Origin: Limanda limanda
Taxonomy: Eukaryota > Chordata > Actinopteri > Pleuronectiformes > Pleuronectidae
Reading direction: 5' to 3'
Assembly: GCF_963576545.1 (NCBI RefSeq)
Contig: NC_083646.1
Coordinates: 23,477,989 to 23,541,988, forward strand
DNA: 64,000 nucleotides
This document shows positions 37,061-48,560 of this stretch, piece after piece (position 1 is the stretch's first letter; the number at the start of each line of letters is the position of its first letter). The translations under genes were made by a program, and so were the position numbers. The notes under the pieces are model-generated. The model had not been told where the DNA came from, did not search any database, and worked only from the letters and a program-made list of their open reading frames with translations.

Positions 37061-39380
37061 GTCCCAGACTAAAACAATCTGCCTCACTTTATTTACTGCT
37101 ATAAATTACTTGGTGACTGTTTTCAGAAGTGATATATATGCTTTTTAAAAGATATGCTTTTTAAACAATCTGATTCATGTTTTTACCATCCTCCTCCTTT
37201 TGCCGCTGCCTCCTTGTCCTTGTCTCTGCCCCCGCCCGTCCCTTTATCTCTGACAATACAGAGTGAGAATGCTGATTAGAGCAGGAAACCACTGAAGAGG
37301 TTTCTGACTCTCACAACACAACAATGCAATCAACTCAAGTGCGGTGACTCACTGGTGGGAAGGGTGGAGAGAGGGAGAAAGGACATGAATGCATACCTTG
37401 AAAATCTGTGTGTGTGCATGTGCGGCTCCTCTGATGACAGCAGTGCTGTCACTGTGAGCCATAGACACTTGTGTGATGCCTTGTTGGCATATTTTCTGAC
37501 TAAAAGTGACTAGCTGTAAATTCCAGTTGAGGTAACTACATCTCCAACACCAGTATTTGTCAGTTTACTGATGAATTTCACAGTTTGGAAAATAATTATT
37601 TGAAATTGTAGTTGTTTTTCAGAAGGAATCCTGGAAAGGCTAGCAAGAGCAGGCTTAACTTAACCACAAAAATACAACCCATACATCCCAGCCCCTCCCA
37701 TCGATGCTCTTTTTAAAGCCACGCACATATGAACGTGCAGTAACTGAGAGCGGCTGATGTAGGAGAAAAATCAGGATTCGTAAAGGAGCCACAATTTACA
37801 CAGAGGGGCCAATTTATGTCCAACATCCATGCACAATTCCCATTGAAGTCATTCCTTCTTTACTGTTAGCTTGATAACTTCATTGATTATATTTTCAAAA
37901 CTGACGTACAGAGGTTTCCCACAAATAAGACAAAGTTGTTTCAGAAACAACTTACCAACCTAACCTTGTGTATAAGTTTCCCTAGGTTCATAGTTTCATG
38001 TTTATTTTTGAAATGATGCTCCTTGTTTGTCTGTAGCTTAACTTCCTGTCTTTGTCCTGTTTCCCGCCCTTGTGATCGTCTGTACCTGTTCCTCATTTGT
38101 TTCACCTGTGGTCAATCATCCCTGCTGCCTCCTTGTGTATACAAGTCTTTACTTTGTCCTGTTTCCTCGTCAACTTGTCCCTCTGATTTCTCTTGTCCTG
38201 ATCACTGGTGGTCTTCTGCTATCCCCTGGTCCCTGTTTGACCTCAGGTTTCTCCTCTGTAAGCCAGAGGTAGTGGGAGCCAGGGAGTAGCCCACCTAATA
38301 TTGGTAGAGTAACAAACGCCACACTCCAAATTCTATAAACAACAATTCATTCATAACACTGTGAATACTTTCATTGACAGATTTCTTGCACAAGGCACCA
38401 TGGAAGCAAGTTGGACCACTGTCACTGCACATCAGGGAGGAGCAGCTGTCATTCATCTGATATTATTCATGAGGTTCAGTGCATCCCACTGGCCAAACAG
38501 GTGATTTGAAAATGGGAAGTTAGACAGGTGCTGATGACAGCGTGTAGGACAAAGCCCCATCAGTGGTTCCACAGCTGCCAATGACAGTGTTAGGAAACAG
38601 GCTAATGTTAACCTCATTATCATGGTGGAGTGGAGCTAAAAACACATGCAGGACAGACCCAGAGAGTCCTCACAGAGTCACAAACACACACACACACACA
38701 CACAGGAAAAGTGAGGCATTATTAGAACTGACATGATGAGGGAAGTGACATACATCATTACTTATTGTCCTCTGGTTTCATTATGTGGCATTTTTCACTA
38801 CAAATATCACAGAAGGCCAGAAGCCTGTTGTCTGTCACTCTTGAGAATGTCGTAATAGTGCAACACAGAGATGAAAAACATTAGAGAAGATTGTCGCTGT
38901 CAGGTGGTGACAGTAGTTTCAATCAATACAGATTTACCATGTTTTCAAGGGCCCGATCCATCCCTCATTGTAACAGCATGTATCTAAACTCATATCATAG
39001 AATCATTAATAACAAGGTGTTTTTAGTATCGAAGTATCAAATTGTCAGGTATACACTTTTCCGAATGGTTATATAGGGCATGAGCAAGGTAGCTGGAGCG
39101 TTTGCATGTGAGCTAACATTAGCACCATGCCTCCAGTGGCATTCTAAGCTTTTCTGTGACTGAAACATCAAACTGAACTATTATAGATGCACTTAAGTTG
39201 CAGAATATAAGGAAATTCATTGTAAGGTCTTTAACGCTTCTTGAACTGATTGGGACACGCCCCCTATCTTGGCACATTGTATTTTGATTGGTGATGGAGG
39301 TCAACTACGAAGGTCAACCCCAGTAGTCTTCACAAATTCTGCTTGCTCATTGTGGGAACTGTTACATTTTAAGGTATTGA
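37061..39380. other. no recognisable gene; possible old repeat at 38030-38280
   Basis: Intergenic. The CT-rich block at 38030-38280 (CTGTTTCCCGCCCTTGTGA, TTCCTCATTTGTTTCACCTG) resembles a fish dispersed repeat, perhaps an old LTR, but I cannot place it. A short (CA)n lies at 38687-38705. Confidence 0.35.
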
Positions 39381-39470
39381 CCTTCAATGTAAAGTGCACT
39401 GAGATAATGTATATTATAATTTGGCGCTATATAAATACAATTGAATTTAATTTAATTGAACAAGGCGTAT
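39381..39470 (+). repeat. LINE/SINE 3' tail remnant
   Basis: AAGTGCACTGAGATAATG followed by TTGGCGCTATATAAATAC and an ATTGAATTTAATTT tail is the typical 3' end of a fish non-LTR element. Only the tail is present. Confidence 0.55.
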
Positions 39471-40857
39471 AGGCCTGTTTCTCCTGCTAGAAAATAACAC
39501 AACTTATGGTGGATACTTTTGCAACTACAGGGTTTGTGAAAAATATTGGTATCTTAATAAAGTAACACTTCATCAGCGTAGATGTCACTTGGTCAGAGTA
39601 AAGGAAGATGGATCATAACATAAATCAAAGAATTAAATCAACAGAAATGTAGAGTGATATTCTCATATTGCCTCGAACACAGCAGCACAACATCTGAACA
39701 TTCACTTAATTCTAATACAGAGAAGCAGAGCAAAGTTACAGAGGTTTTAGGGGAGATATGGGCATCACCTCTAAATGGCCATTTTGGAACAATCTGTGCC
39801 ATTGGAGATTTCTAACCTCACAACTTATTTATTTTCACTTATATGCCACACGTATTCAATGAATCCTAATATAACTGTTTATCAAAGACACTGCTGTTGA
39901 AGTTTTGTGAATAGAACTCTGCGTACAGCAGTATAGCAGCTGAGCTCGCAGTCACTCAGTATAGAATTAGATACTCTGGGCGATATCTCAGCAATCCCTT
40001 GTCTAAACCTGGAAAGTATTTGAAGGCCATCTATAAACAATGATGAAGGAGACCTAGGTATTATAACTTTAATACTTTGAGTCTCAATGCCAGCGAAAGG
40101 TCTGCTCAACAGGTAAAGTCTCAGGTCTTGAACTATACAAAGTAGGAGATTGAAAAGTACTTTTCTGTCGCGTCCTGTGACCTCGTCAGATGCTGAACAT
40201 CAGAATAATTTTTATAGATTCACACAAATCCTGCAAGCAAATCAGCATTCAAACAGAAATGAAAGGAATAAAAGCTTCATTCTGTGAGGAAAAGGTACAG
40301 TAGCACAGTTGTATGTCTGCACTCTGTATGACTGCTGTATATCACCAGCTCATTCAGGCAGAGATCATGGGAACACATGAGTTGATCAAATATATTTGTC
40401 CTCAAACAGAATCATAGTTTGCAGCCATCTTAAATGACATAAAATAATGAGTTGATGTTGAGTAATTGCTGCTGTAGCTTCAGCAGTGAGATAAAAGCCA
40501 GTCCTGACGTTTCTGAACCTTTTAAAAACCACTTCATGTCGTTACGCCCGTATGCGGCTCGTACCTTTTTAATGTATGAATGCCATCCAGCCTTTGTCCA
40601 CAAAACACACTCATGCTGTTACTTTCACTCTTTGACAAAACCTGTACTTTTTGAGTTCCACAGATGTTTACTGTGCACAAAGAGAAGAAAAAAAACTAAT
40701 ATCATTCAAGACTTTCTTTTATTCAACGTTGGCCTTGCTGCTTGTGGTGCATTCCAACATTTTCACTTCAGGGCCTATAAGGATACTTTTCAACAAACTG
40801 CTCCTTAATGGGATTATTAAACTGTTGTACCTCTCCATTTACTGTGTAAAAGCAATA
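39471..40857. other. no recognisable gene
   Basis: Intergenic. The 118-residue ORF at 40452-40808 shows no recognisable domain and no splice context. Confidence 0.4.
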
Positions 40858-40894
40858 TTAAGGGTTAGGGTTAGGGTTAGGGTTAGAGTTAGGG
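40858..40894. repeat. interstitial telomeric repeat (TTAGGG)n
   Basis: TTAAGGG, then three TTAGGG, one TTAGAG and one TTAGGG. This is the vertebrate telomere unit inside a chromosome arm. Confidence 0.95.
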
Positions 40895-42209
40895 TAACTG
40901 TATTTGCTCACTCATCATGACCAGGGGCTTTGCAACAGGGTAGAGAAAGAGAGAAATTGCCCGTGGCCCTAAGCTGAATGTGGGCCCCTGTGAAGGGTGA
41001 TCACAATAGTCCACAGCAACATACATTTTTAAGAACCCCATTAAATTCTACAATCGGCTACATACAGGAGATCGCTACAACAACATGGTCGGAAAACCTC
41101 TAAGGATACTCAATAACTTTCTGCCAAAAGCTTTGTAATTCTAGGGGTTTGGTTAAAGGCTAGAAGGGTAACTTTGTGTGTATGATGAGCCTGGGATGTG
41201 ATGGGGGTTTCTTTATCATAATGGTGATAATAAAATAATTGTTTTAAGATTGGAATGATGTGCTATCATGCGGACAAAAGTCCCTTGAAACTTCACTGAC
41301 CATTAAAAAGCAAAAAAAGTAAGATCAAGAATTTTCACAGGACGAAGCTTGAACACATTAAGTACTGATAGATACACGTACATTCCTGGATTTCTTTCTT
41401 TCTTTCTATCTGTCTGTCTATTATTTCCAGACATCGCTATTGGTATGTGGAACACAGATCTCAAAAACCCTTCACCTTATCTACTTAACACGCTGCATGT
41501 GTACTGTTAAAGGCTGAAGAAAGTGCAGAGACACATTTGGTGGGAATTGGACGTGTGATATGAAACCTTTTGAATAAGCAGTCAACCAGGACTATAGCAG
41601 CTTGGACTCACCGGCGGACAGCAAAGTTCAGGACAACAGCAAAAAACAACCGACCTTCCACGTAAGGGTTCTGCAAACTGAGCCGAGCTGAACAGGTGAA
41701 CAGCTCTTCTCTTTACTTGCTGCTGGTACATTACTGCAAGTCTGTCTTACAGCTTCAGAAAGAAAGCTGCATCCAGCCTCGCCTCAGGCCAAACAAACAG
41801 GCAGGTTTAGAACAGATTGATGTATGTTAATCACCTAATCACAGCACCCTCTGTTTGATTCATTACTTTGGTGATTAAACTGACAACAGGAACCGTTCTA
41901 CTTGTACTGTATTAGTTGTATTAGAAGGGAAACAATCATAGATGTGATGAGTCCCAGCAGCCGCCCATCCTGTCAGAACTGCATCAGGGATCATTTGAGA
42001 AGCAACAGGGTATCTCCTCATCAAACTGTCACACCGAAGCAACGTCCCTGGTTCAGAAGTAATACCACCCTCCCTGAGATGAACTGCATGCTGCCTCTAG
42101 TTGACTTAGAAGAAAGACTAATCTACATATATGATTTTACAATAATCATACATAACGCAAGGGGGGTTACAACCTGACTTGTCCCCATTCCCCATTGCAC
42201 ACTCTCTGT
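40895..42209. other. no recognisable gene
   Basis: Intergenic sequence upstream of the TG-rich region before cck. No supported exon. Confidence 0.45.
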
Positions 42210-42231
42210 CTGTGTGTGTGTGTGTGGGTGC

Positions 42232-42303
<72 letters not shown>

Positions 42304-42308
42304 GTGTG
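42210..42308. repeat. (TG)n microsatellite
   Basis: A TG tract with GGTGCG and TATG interruptions. Confidence 0.95.
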
Positions 42309-42420
42309 GTCACTTAACACAGCCTTTGACTCAAATGCACAGAAATACATTCGACTCAATGATTAAGAGCTTTTTCAGCTCCACTTCACAGGAAACCACA
42401 GAATCCAACCAACTGAAATG

Positions 42421-42431
42421 GTGTGTGTGTG

Positions 42432-42483
<52 letters not shown>

Positions 42484-42589
42484 TTTGTGTGTGTGTTTGT
42501 GTGTGTGTGTGTGTTTGTGTGTGTGTGTTTGTGTGTGTGAGTGTATGTGTGTGTGTGTGTGTTTGTGTGTGTGTTTGTTTGTGTGTGTG

Positions 42590-42625
<36 letters not shown>

Positions 42626-42691
42626 TTTGTGTGTGTGTTTGTGTGTGTGTGTGTTTGTGTGTGTGTGTTTGTGTGTGTGAGTGTATGTGTG

Positions 42692-42739
<48 letters not shown>

Positions 42740-42748
42740 CGTGTGTGT
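42421..42748. repeat. long compound (TG)n/(TTTG)n array with internal 140-bp duplication
   Basis: About 330 bp of TG with TTTG variants. A block containing TTTGTTTG spacing followed by GAGTGTATG occurs twice with a 140-bp offset (GAGTGTATG at 42539 and 42679). The ORFs of up to 195 residues over it are Cys-Val or His-Thr artefacts. It lies about 300-600 bp upstream of the cck transcription start. Confidence 0.9.
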
Positions 42749-42845
42749 TCCTATCTATTTTTTTGATACAGGTGAGTTTAAGGGCCACACAATTAAAGCT
42801 TCCACCTCTGTCCAAACCCTTGTTCACCTTTTAATAAACAAATTG

Positions 42846-42895
42846 ATGTGTGTGTGTGTGTGTGTGTGTGATTGTGTGTGTGTGCATGTGTTCAC
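42846..42895. repeat. (TG)n tract close to the cck promoter
   Basis: A short interrupted TG run ending in CATGTGTTCACGTG, about 150-200 bp upstream of the predicted cck start. Confidence 0.85.
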
Positions 42896-42935
42896 GTGTG
42901 CGTCTGCTGCATGTGTGCATGTTTGCATCCACTGT

Positions 42936-43020
42936 TGCGTCAATGGCATCAGTTTCTGTGCTAGCAGCTGGCCCCTCCCCTCTGTCCTGACTCCTCCTCC
43001 TTCCTGCGTGTCAGTATAAA
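42936..43020 (+). promoter_or_regulatory. cck: cck core promoter
   Basis: In order: TGCGTCAA (42936-42943, CRE/TRE-like), E-box CAGCTG (42965-42970), CCCCTCCCC (42972-42980, Sp1/KLF-like) and TATAAA (43015-43020). Mammalian CCK promoters are known to have a CRE/TRE-like element, an E-box and a GC element close to the TATA box, so the arrangement appears conserved. Binding is inferred from the motifs only. Confidence 0.6.
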
Positions 43021-43044
43021 GTATGGTTTCTTTCTCTCTCCCTC

Positions 43045-43117
43045 AGTCACGGCCTCAACACTGGACGAGCAAAGCTCAGCATCCTCAGCCTCTCTTGGTC
43101 CACACCAACAACCGCAG
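43045..43117 (+). other. cck: cck exon 1 (non-coding 5' UTR)
   Basis: The start is placed about 25 bp after the TATA box, so it is approximate. The end is fixed by the donor CCGCAG/GTAAGA. There is no ATG in the predicted exon. Intron 1 is about 1.87 kb. Confidence 0.65.
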
Positions 43118-43447
43118 GTAAGAACTGAACTGAACTGATGCTGCATTGTGTCGTTAGGAAACCTAAGTGTTTGTCTGTTTCAGTCGCTTATATTACAAAT
43201 TGAGTACAATGTATTTTTGTGTCTTTTCCCCCCCCCAAACTTGTATGTGTCTCTCTGAAGTTGAGTGAAGGGATAATACATGTGGGATTTTTTTTCCAAA
43301 GTAAATTTAATTCAAAACAGGCCTATCATTGTGTTGTATATATTTCCATCACTATTTGTAGCTCAGGAAGTTGCAGCTTATACAACTAGAAAGTAAAATA
43401 CAGATAAGAAAGACTAAAACTAAAGATCTTTTTTTTTAGTTAGTGTG

Positions 43448-43518
43448 AGGAGGAGGAGGAGGAGGAGGAGGAGGAGGAGGAGGAGGAGGAGGAGGAGGAG
43501 GAGGAGGAGGAGGAGGAG
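43448..43518. repeat. (AGG)n trinucleotide tract in cck intron 1
   Basis: About 24 perfect AGG units on the cck sense strand, 330 bp after the exon 1 donor. It is a purine-only strand with many GG runs. Confidence 0.95.
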
Positions 43519-44992
43519 AGGGCTCTCACAGACATTACAATACCACACCATTACCAGCTCATTGAATAATGAATGAGAGACAATAACCAGCTGCTAACAG
43601 GAATTATATTAACATCGACAGAATGACTGTTTATGGCACCACTGTCCATTTCAACAAGCAGTATTCAAATGGACCGTCTGTGCTAACTCAACACAGATAT
43701 AAGTCCGACATACTTGTTTTAAAATACAGTTTTATTCCAAGATGCTTCACTCTGTGTCTGTCGTATTCTGACGTATGTCATGTTCATCATCATCATCATC
43801 ATCTTCATCATGTTCAGCACACTGAGCAAACTCTGATTTAGAGGAAGAACATTATCCAGGAGACTGAGGGTTGAACATGTTTTCGTTTGAAACACACATG
43901 TTTATCAGTTTCAATTCTGGGTATTCTCAATTTATGTTTTCAAATTCACTTCATTGAATAAGTGGAAGTCCTCACTTTGAAGGTTTTCCAGATAAAATCT
44001 AGATTTCACAGCACTTCTCAGAGTTGAGATCATCATGACACGATCCAGTGATGGATTAAGTGCAGCAAAAGGACCATCACGTCACTCTGTGAAGAAATAG
44101 AGACAAACAAGTAAAAAAAAAAAGAGAGAGCGAGAGACTGAACCATGGCAAATGAGATTCATGCTGTACCAGAAAGAGAGACAGAGAAACCAGGGTTTTG
44201 ACTAATTGGAGTGACCGCTGTTGATTAACTGCGTTCTGATACAGAGCGTAAATCATTACAACTAATGCTACAGCTAATATGCTGTACCAGGCTCAAAGAG
44301 AGCATTAATACAGCATTAACACATCAGGCACAATGTTCAGTCTGATAAATGTCATATTGTGTCATCTTGTTTTGCATTTGGCACATCTACCATTTAATGT
44401 GGAGATGCTCTTTCATAGAAAAGCTCCCAGTAATGTGGAATCTCCAACCAGACTGTTTTAGTGTTTATTGAAGCCAATTAAGAAAAATGAACCAATAATT
44501 AAAGTCATTATTTTTTATTCTCTCAGTGAAATCGTTAATTTCACCTCCCCCGTGTTAAAAAAAACTGCACATGGAGCAAAATGAAGATTTAGAAATAATT
44601 GGTGTGTTTCCTTTGGGATTCTACAATTGCTGACAGGGTGAATTCATCTCAACTTCACACCCCGCACCCCCTGTGTGTGTGTGTGTGTGTGTACAGCTCA
44701 GGGAAATAGTGAGTTAGTGTGTGAGCGAGACAAAATCATGTTACCCTGAGGTTCCAGCTGAACCATCAGAGGTTCATCACTTCCTCCACCACTGTGTTTC
44801 ATCAACGTGAAATTATTTATTTCTACTTCCTGCAATACTCTCATTACCTCCTATTTTCCCTCCATCCACAACATCCCTTTAACGAGGGAGAGACGAAAGG
44901 AAAAGAGTAAAGAGCAGGAGATCTAACAGGAAAATGAGTCCATGAGTGGTTTTATTTACATTGTTTGGTGTTGTCTCCTCTTCTTCCCAGTC

Positions 44993-46040
44993 ATGAATGT
45001 AGGTATCTGTGTGTGTGTCCTCCTGGCTGCTCTGTCCAGCGGTTCCCTGAGTCTGCCCTCACAGTCCATCGTAAGACACAAACTTAGGAAATATATTCAT
45101 CTACACTGGATGTTCATCATGTAGATGGCTCTAAAATAATATTGATTACCAATCTTGTTTTTTTGTCTTTTTTTTATGTTCATTAGCCCCAGAGAGCTGA
45201 GGGTGAGGCTCTCCTGTCAGACAACCTGCCCTCCCCTTCACCCAACCACACGCGCCAAGTCCGCTCAGCTCCAGCGCCCCCCTCAGGGCAGCTCGCCGAC
45301 TACAACCAACCCCAGGAGGACACAGACCCTAGAAACGGCCTGAGCCAGCTACTGGCCAGACTCCTCTCCAGGAAAGGTGAGCAGTGTGATGTCGATTGTC
45401 TCAGAGACGGATCGACGGAGTAACTGGAGCGAAGTCTGTCCCTTCAGTCGTCTCATTACACACAGATCACTCGACCCATCTCCGTTTGCCCACGGTCGTG
45501 TTGTTTCGCCATCCTTCTATAATCTGTTGTCTGTCATGCTGTGCCTGAGTCCCACCATCTGGCATTTCCCTCCTCCCTCAAGCTTCCTCTCTCCTCCCTT
45601 CATTTTCCCATACTTCATCCTCATTCCCTGCCTCCCCACTGCTCCCACTATCCTTCCCTCCTTCCCTCACCTCCCTGTTTCCTGACCTCATCCTCCGCTC
45701 CCTCTGTCACTGTGTATCTGTGTTTCTTTCTCCAGTCGACACTGTGTGACTGCCCGCTGAGCTCACTCGTCTAACAGGACACATAAAGACGGGAATAGAA
45801 ACAGAACAAGTCAGCAGGGATAAAACATAATGATACAGTGTGTATATTGCACTCATGTATTGGTCAAGCAGAATGACATCTTCCCATTTCCTTCCTCCAG
45901 GCTCTCCCCACCAGGCCAGATCCTCCCTCACCAGCAGAGCCAGTGGTCTGTCCCCGGCCCACAGGATAAAGGACAGAGATTATCTCGGCTGGATGGACTT
46001 TGGGAGACGAAGTGCAGAGGAATACGAATACTCCTCCTAA
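44993..46040 (+). CDS. cck: preprocholecystokinin (135 aa, three coding exons)
   Basis: Coding exons are 44993-45070, 45187-45376 and 45901-46040, joined at GT-AG introns (ATC/GTAAGA, AAAG/GTGAGC). Together they give 136 codons including TAA. The N-terminus [20 protein letters not shown] is a secretion signal. The propeptide has an NHT glycosylation site. The hormone is in the last exon: [18 protein letters not shown]. Cleavage at the single Arg before DY gives CCK-8, Gly is the amide donor, RR the processing site, and the Tyr in DY is the sulfation site. The tail SAEEYEYSS has further acidic tyrosines typical of the family. Leu at position 3 of the octapeptide (Met in mammals) is the common fish form. 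The peptide is released from gut endocrine cells and neurons and acts on CCK receptors to drive gallbladder and pancreatic secretion and satiety. Fish often have two cck paralogues. I cannot assign this one. Confidence 0.96.
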
Positions 46041-46974
46041 AGGCATGGCTCGCTTCTACCAACGAATCTGATTTAAAAAAAAACAACAACCCTGAACCGC
46101 CAATAAAAGTTTGCAGAAATAATGAGCCCTTTTCACACTGCACTGACTGTAACCCAGGGCTAAGGTAACTGGATCTGAGTGTGAAGATCCTGTATAATGA
46201 TGTGGCTTAATATCACTAGACATTGACCTTTAGCACTAAAAAAAGGTTTTAAAAAAACAGCATTCATAACATTTCGAGGAATAATATACTTGCAATAGAC
46301 CCCTAATATTTGGATGGTATCAGAACTGATTATCAATCACGAAATTTGCTTTAAAATTGAATTTCAGCCTCATTTCAGGGAGATTGTCCCGATGTATCTG
46401 AGGCCTTTCATGGACTTAAATGACCAACTAAATTGTCTTTGGAAAAATTTGGCAAAAGTTCAGATTTATGTCTGTATCTTTGATTGCAGCTCAGTTCCCT
46501 TCAATTTTACACCAGTGCACAGTTTGAAAGATATAACTTGGCTGGTGCATCTGAAGAAAACAGAGTGCTGTGATATTAAAAATCAGCAGGTTCAAGTATC
46601 AGTGGGGAGTCAGTAACAGTTTCCATGGACTGGAAATCAAACAGCACCTGGAACCTGCCGGCTGAAGGTGACCCTGGGCTGAAAATGTGCAGTGTGAAAA
46701 GCACAGAATGTTTTGAAAAGCACAACGTGTCTATGTGATGCGCTTGGGAGTCTCCCTAACATTGCATAATGGACTTCCGTGGCTCACACATTGAAAATCA
46801 GAACTACCAGTACTGTAGATATGAGTTGAGGAGTGTATTTCTTTCTTTTTGAGGATCATCACATATATATGTATGTATGTATATGTATGCGCTCTTACAG
46901 GTTCAGTTTGTATGTTTCTACAAACTTTCAGATTCAGCACTATTCAAAATAAAGCTCCACTCTCTGACGACAGC
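46041..46974 (+). other. cck: cck 3' UTR with two possible poly(A) signals
   Basis: AATAAA occurs at 46102-46107, only 60 bp after the stop codon, and again at 46948-46953. Either could end the transcript. The ORFs in this stretch have no protein-family features. Confidence 0.5.
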
Positions 46975-48405
46975 AAGAAAAGCTTTTGTTTTGGGATGAT
47001 GAATTCATAAAGTCTGCAGGGCACAGCTGGAGGGCTGATCCCAAGCATTTATATTTCTTTCTCTGCCTGTGTTCAAGGAGCTGAGACGTCTTGGCTGCAC
47101 GTCAGTCTGCTGTACGAGTTTTCTTCCACATAAGCACTTGGTCTAACTCACCACCACCAGGATTCCACAGAGGCCAGGATATTCTCATTAACGTCAATTG
47201 TTACTGCACATCAGGATTTTTTAGGATTAGCGTAATAAATAATGATCCTGTTTCCTGAATAAGATGTCCAGGTTTAGGCCTGCCATAAGTCTCTGAAAGA
47301 CATCTTAAATTACCCCAAGTTGAAAAAGAAGAACGTCAGCCATCTGTGTTGGATCTCATTGGTGAGGTTTTGTGTGCAATCAGCTCATTGTGATGCTCCC
47401 CAGTTAATGGCAGTTTATAACAGAGTCCCCTGGGACATGAAACTAAACTGCAGCACACACAAATTGAAGGAAAACACACCTTAACATCTCAGAGTGGACG
47501 ATAGCTATGATAACAGATATTAACATATGATTTTAGGTCTACAGGCAAATGACGTCAAATGCTTATGAGGAGCAAACAAACTGAATTGTTGAAGTTTAAG
47601 TGAAGAGTTCTCTGCCGCATCATGAATATGAATGCAATCAGTTTGTAAGGGAAATGTTAATAAATTAAGCCTTTAGTTTGGAAATATAAATTGTTGTCAC
47701 CAGAATATAGATGATCATGTCTCAGATGTAAATTGGCCCACTGATGTGCCTACGCGCGCGTGCCTACGTGTGTGTGTGTGTGCATGTGGATAGAAGGAAG
47801 TTTTAACATTTGGTTTTCCATGTTGGTTTTATTTAAAAACCTAAGACAAATCTAGAAAAATCTATTATTATTGCTATTAATTGTTTTGGCTACTATGCCA
47901 ATTTATTTTTCTTATTACAAAGTATTTGTTTTTCGCTCTTTTGTTATATTTAATATTTTCATTATTAATTCTGCCCTTTTGGGCCTTCTTTTTGGGAATA
48001 TAAAAATACCCATCATACAAACTACATCTCCAAAACCTCCTGAGAGTTTTTCTACCTAGCTCAACTGCTCTTCTACATCTACCTTTAACACGCATGCACA
48101 GGGGAAAATTACCGGCAGTTTTTAGCCCCAAGCCGGTTTCAAAGTTCCCCTCATCACCTTTATATTATTTTAGACATATTTTTCTTATTTTAGATATTTT
48201 TCACCATATTCAAGAGTAAGCTGGAAATGTGTTAAAATATAAAAATGAATTCCCCAGACCCATAACACAATCTTCAACCAAGTGTAGTTCTAATCTGTCC
48301 TGTTAATATGTGTTATCTTGGTTACGAACAAACATACAAACCAACCAACCAACAAATGGACAGAACTTTAGTGAAGGTAAAAAAAATCCTAGATCTGCCC
48401 CCCAA
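46975..48405. other. no recognisable gene
   Basis: Intergenic sequence between cck and mroh1. Only a short TG run with CGCGCG near 47754-47781 is notable. Confidence 0.45.
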
Positions 48406-48560
48406 CATATACTAACACATACTCCATCTAAACATATATTAACACCTTCTCTGTAGAAAAATATACTAACACATATTCCATATAAAGATATACTAACACA
48501 TACTCCATATAAAAATATACTAACACATACTCCATCTAAACATATTCTCACCCACACTCT
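48406..48560. repeat. 27-bp minisatellite, about 5.5 copies
   Basis: Units start at 48406, 48433, 48460, 48487, 48514 and 48541, exactly 27 bp apart, each close to ATATACTAACACATACTCC plus ATMTAAA. The second unit is the most diverged. Because 27 is a multiple of three, the minus-strand frame stays open and gives a periodic 9-residue pattern (VCVSIxLYG). I regard that ORF as a by-product. Confidence 0.9.

Noticed and set aside
40452..40808. 118-residue ORF
   Set aside because: No domain, no splice context, composition like the surrounding intergenic sequence.
42179..42834. ORFs of up to 195 residues, made almost only of Cys-Val or His-Thr
   Set aside because: They are translations of the TG microsatellite array on both strands and have no start context or domain.
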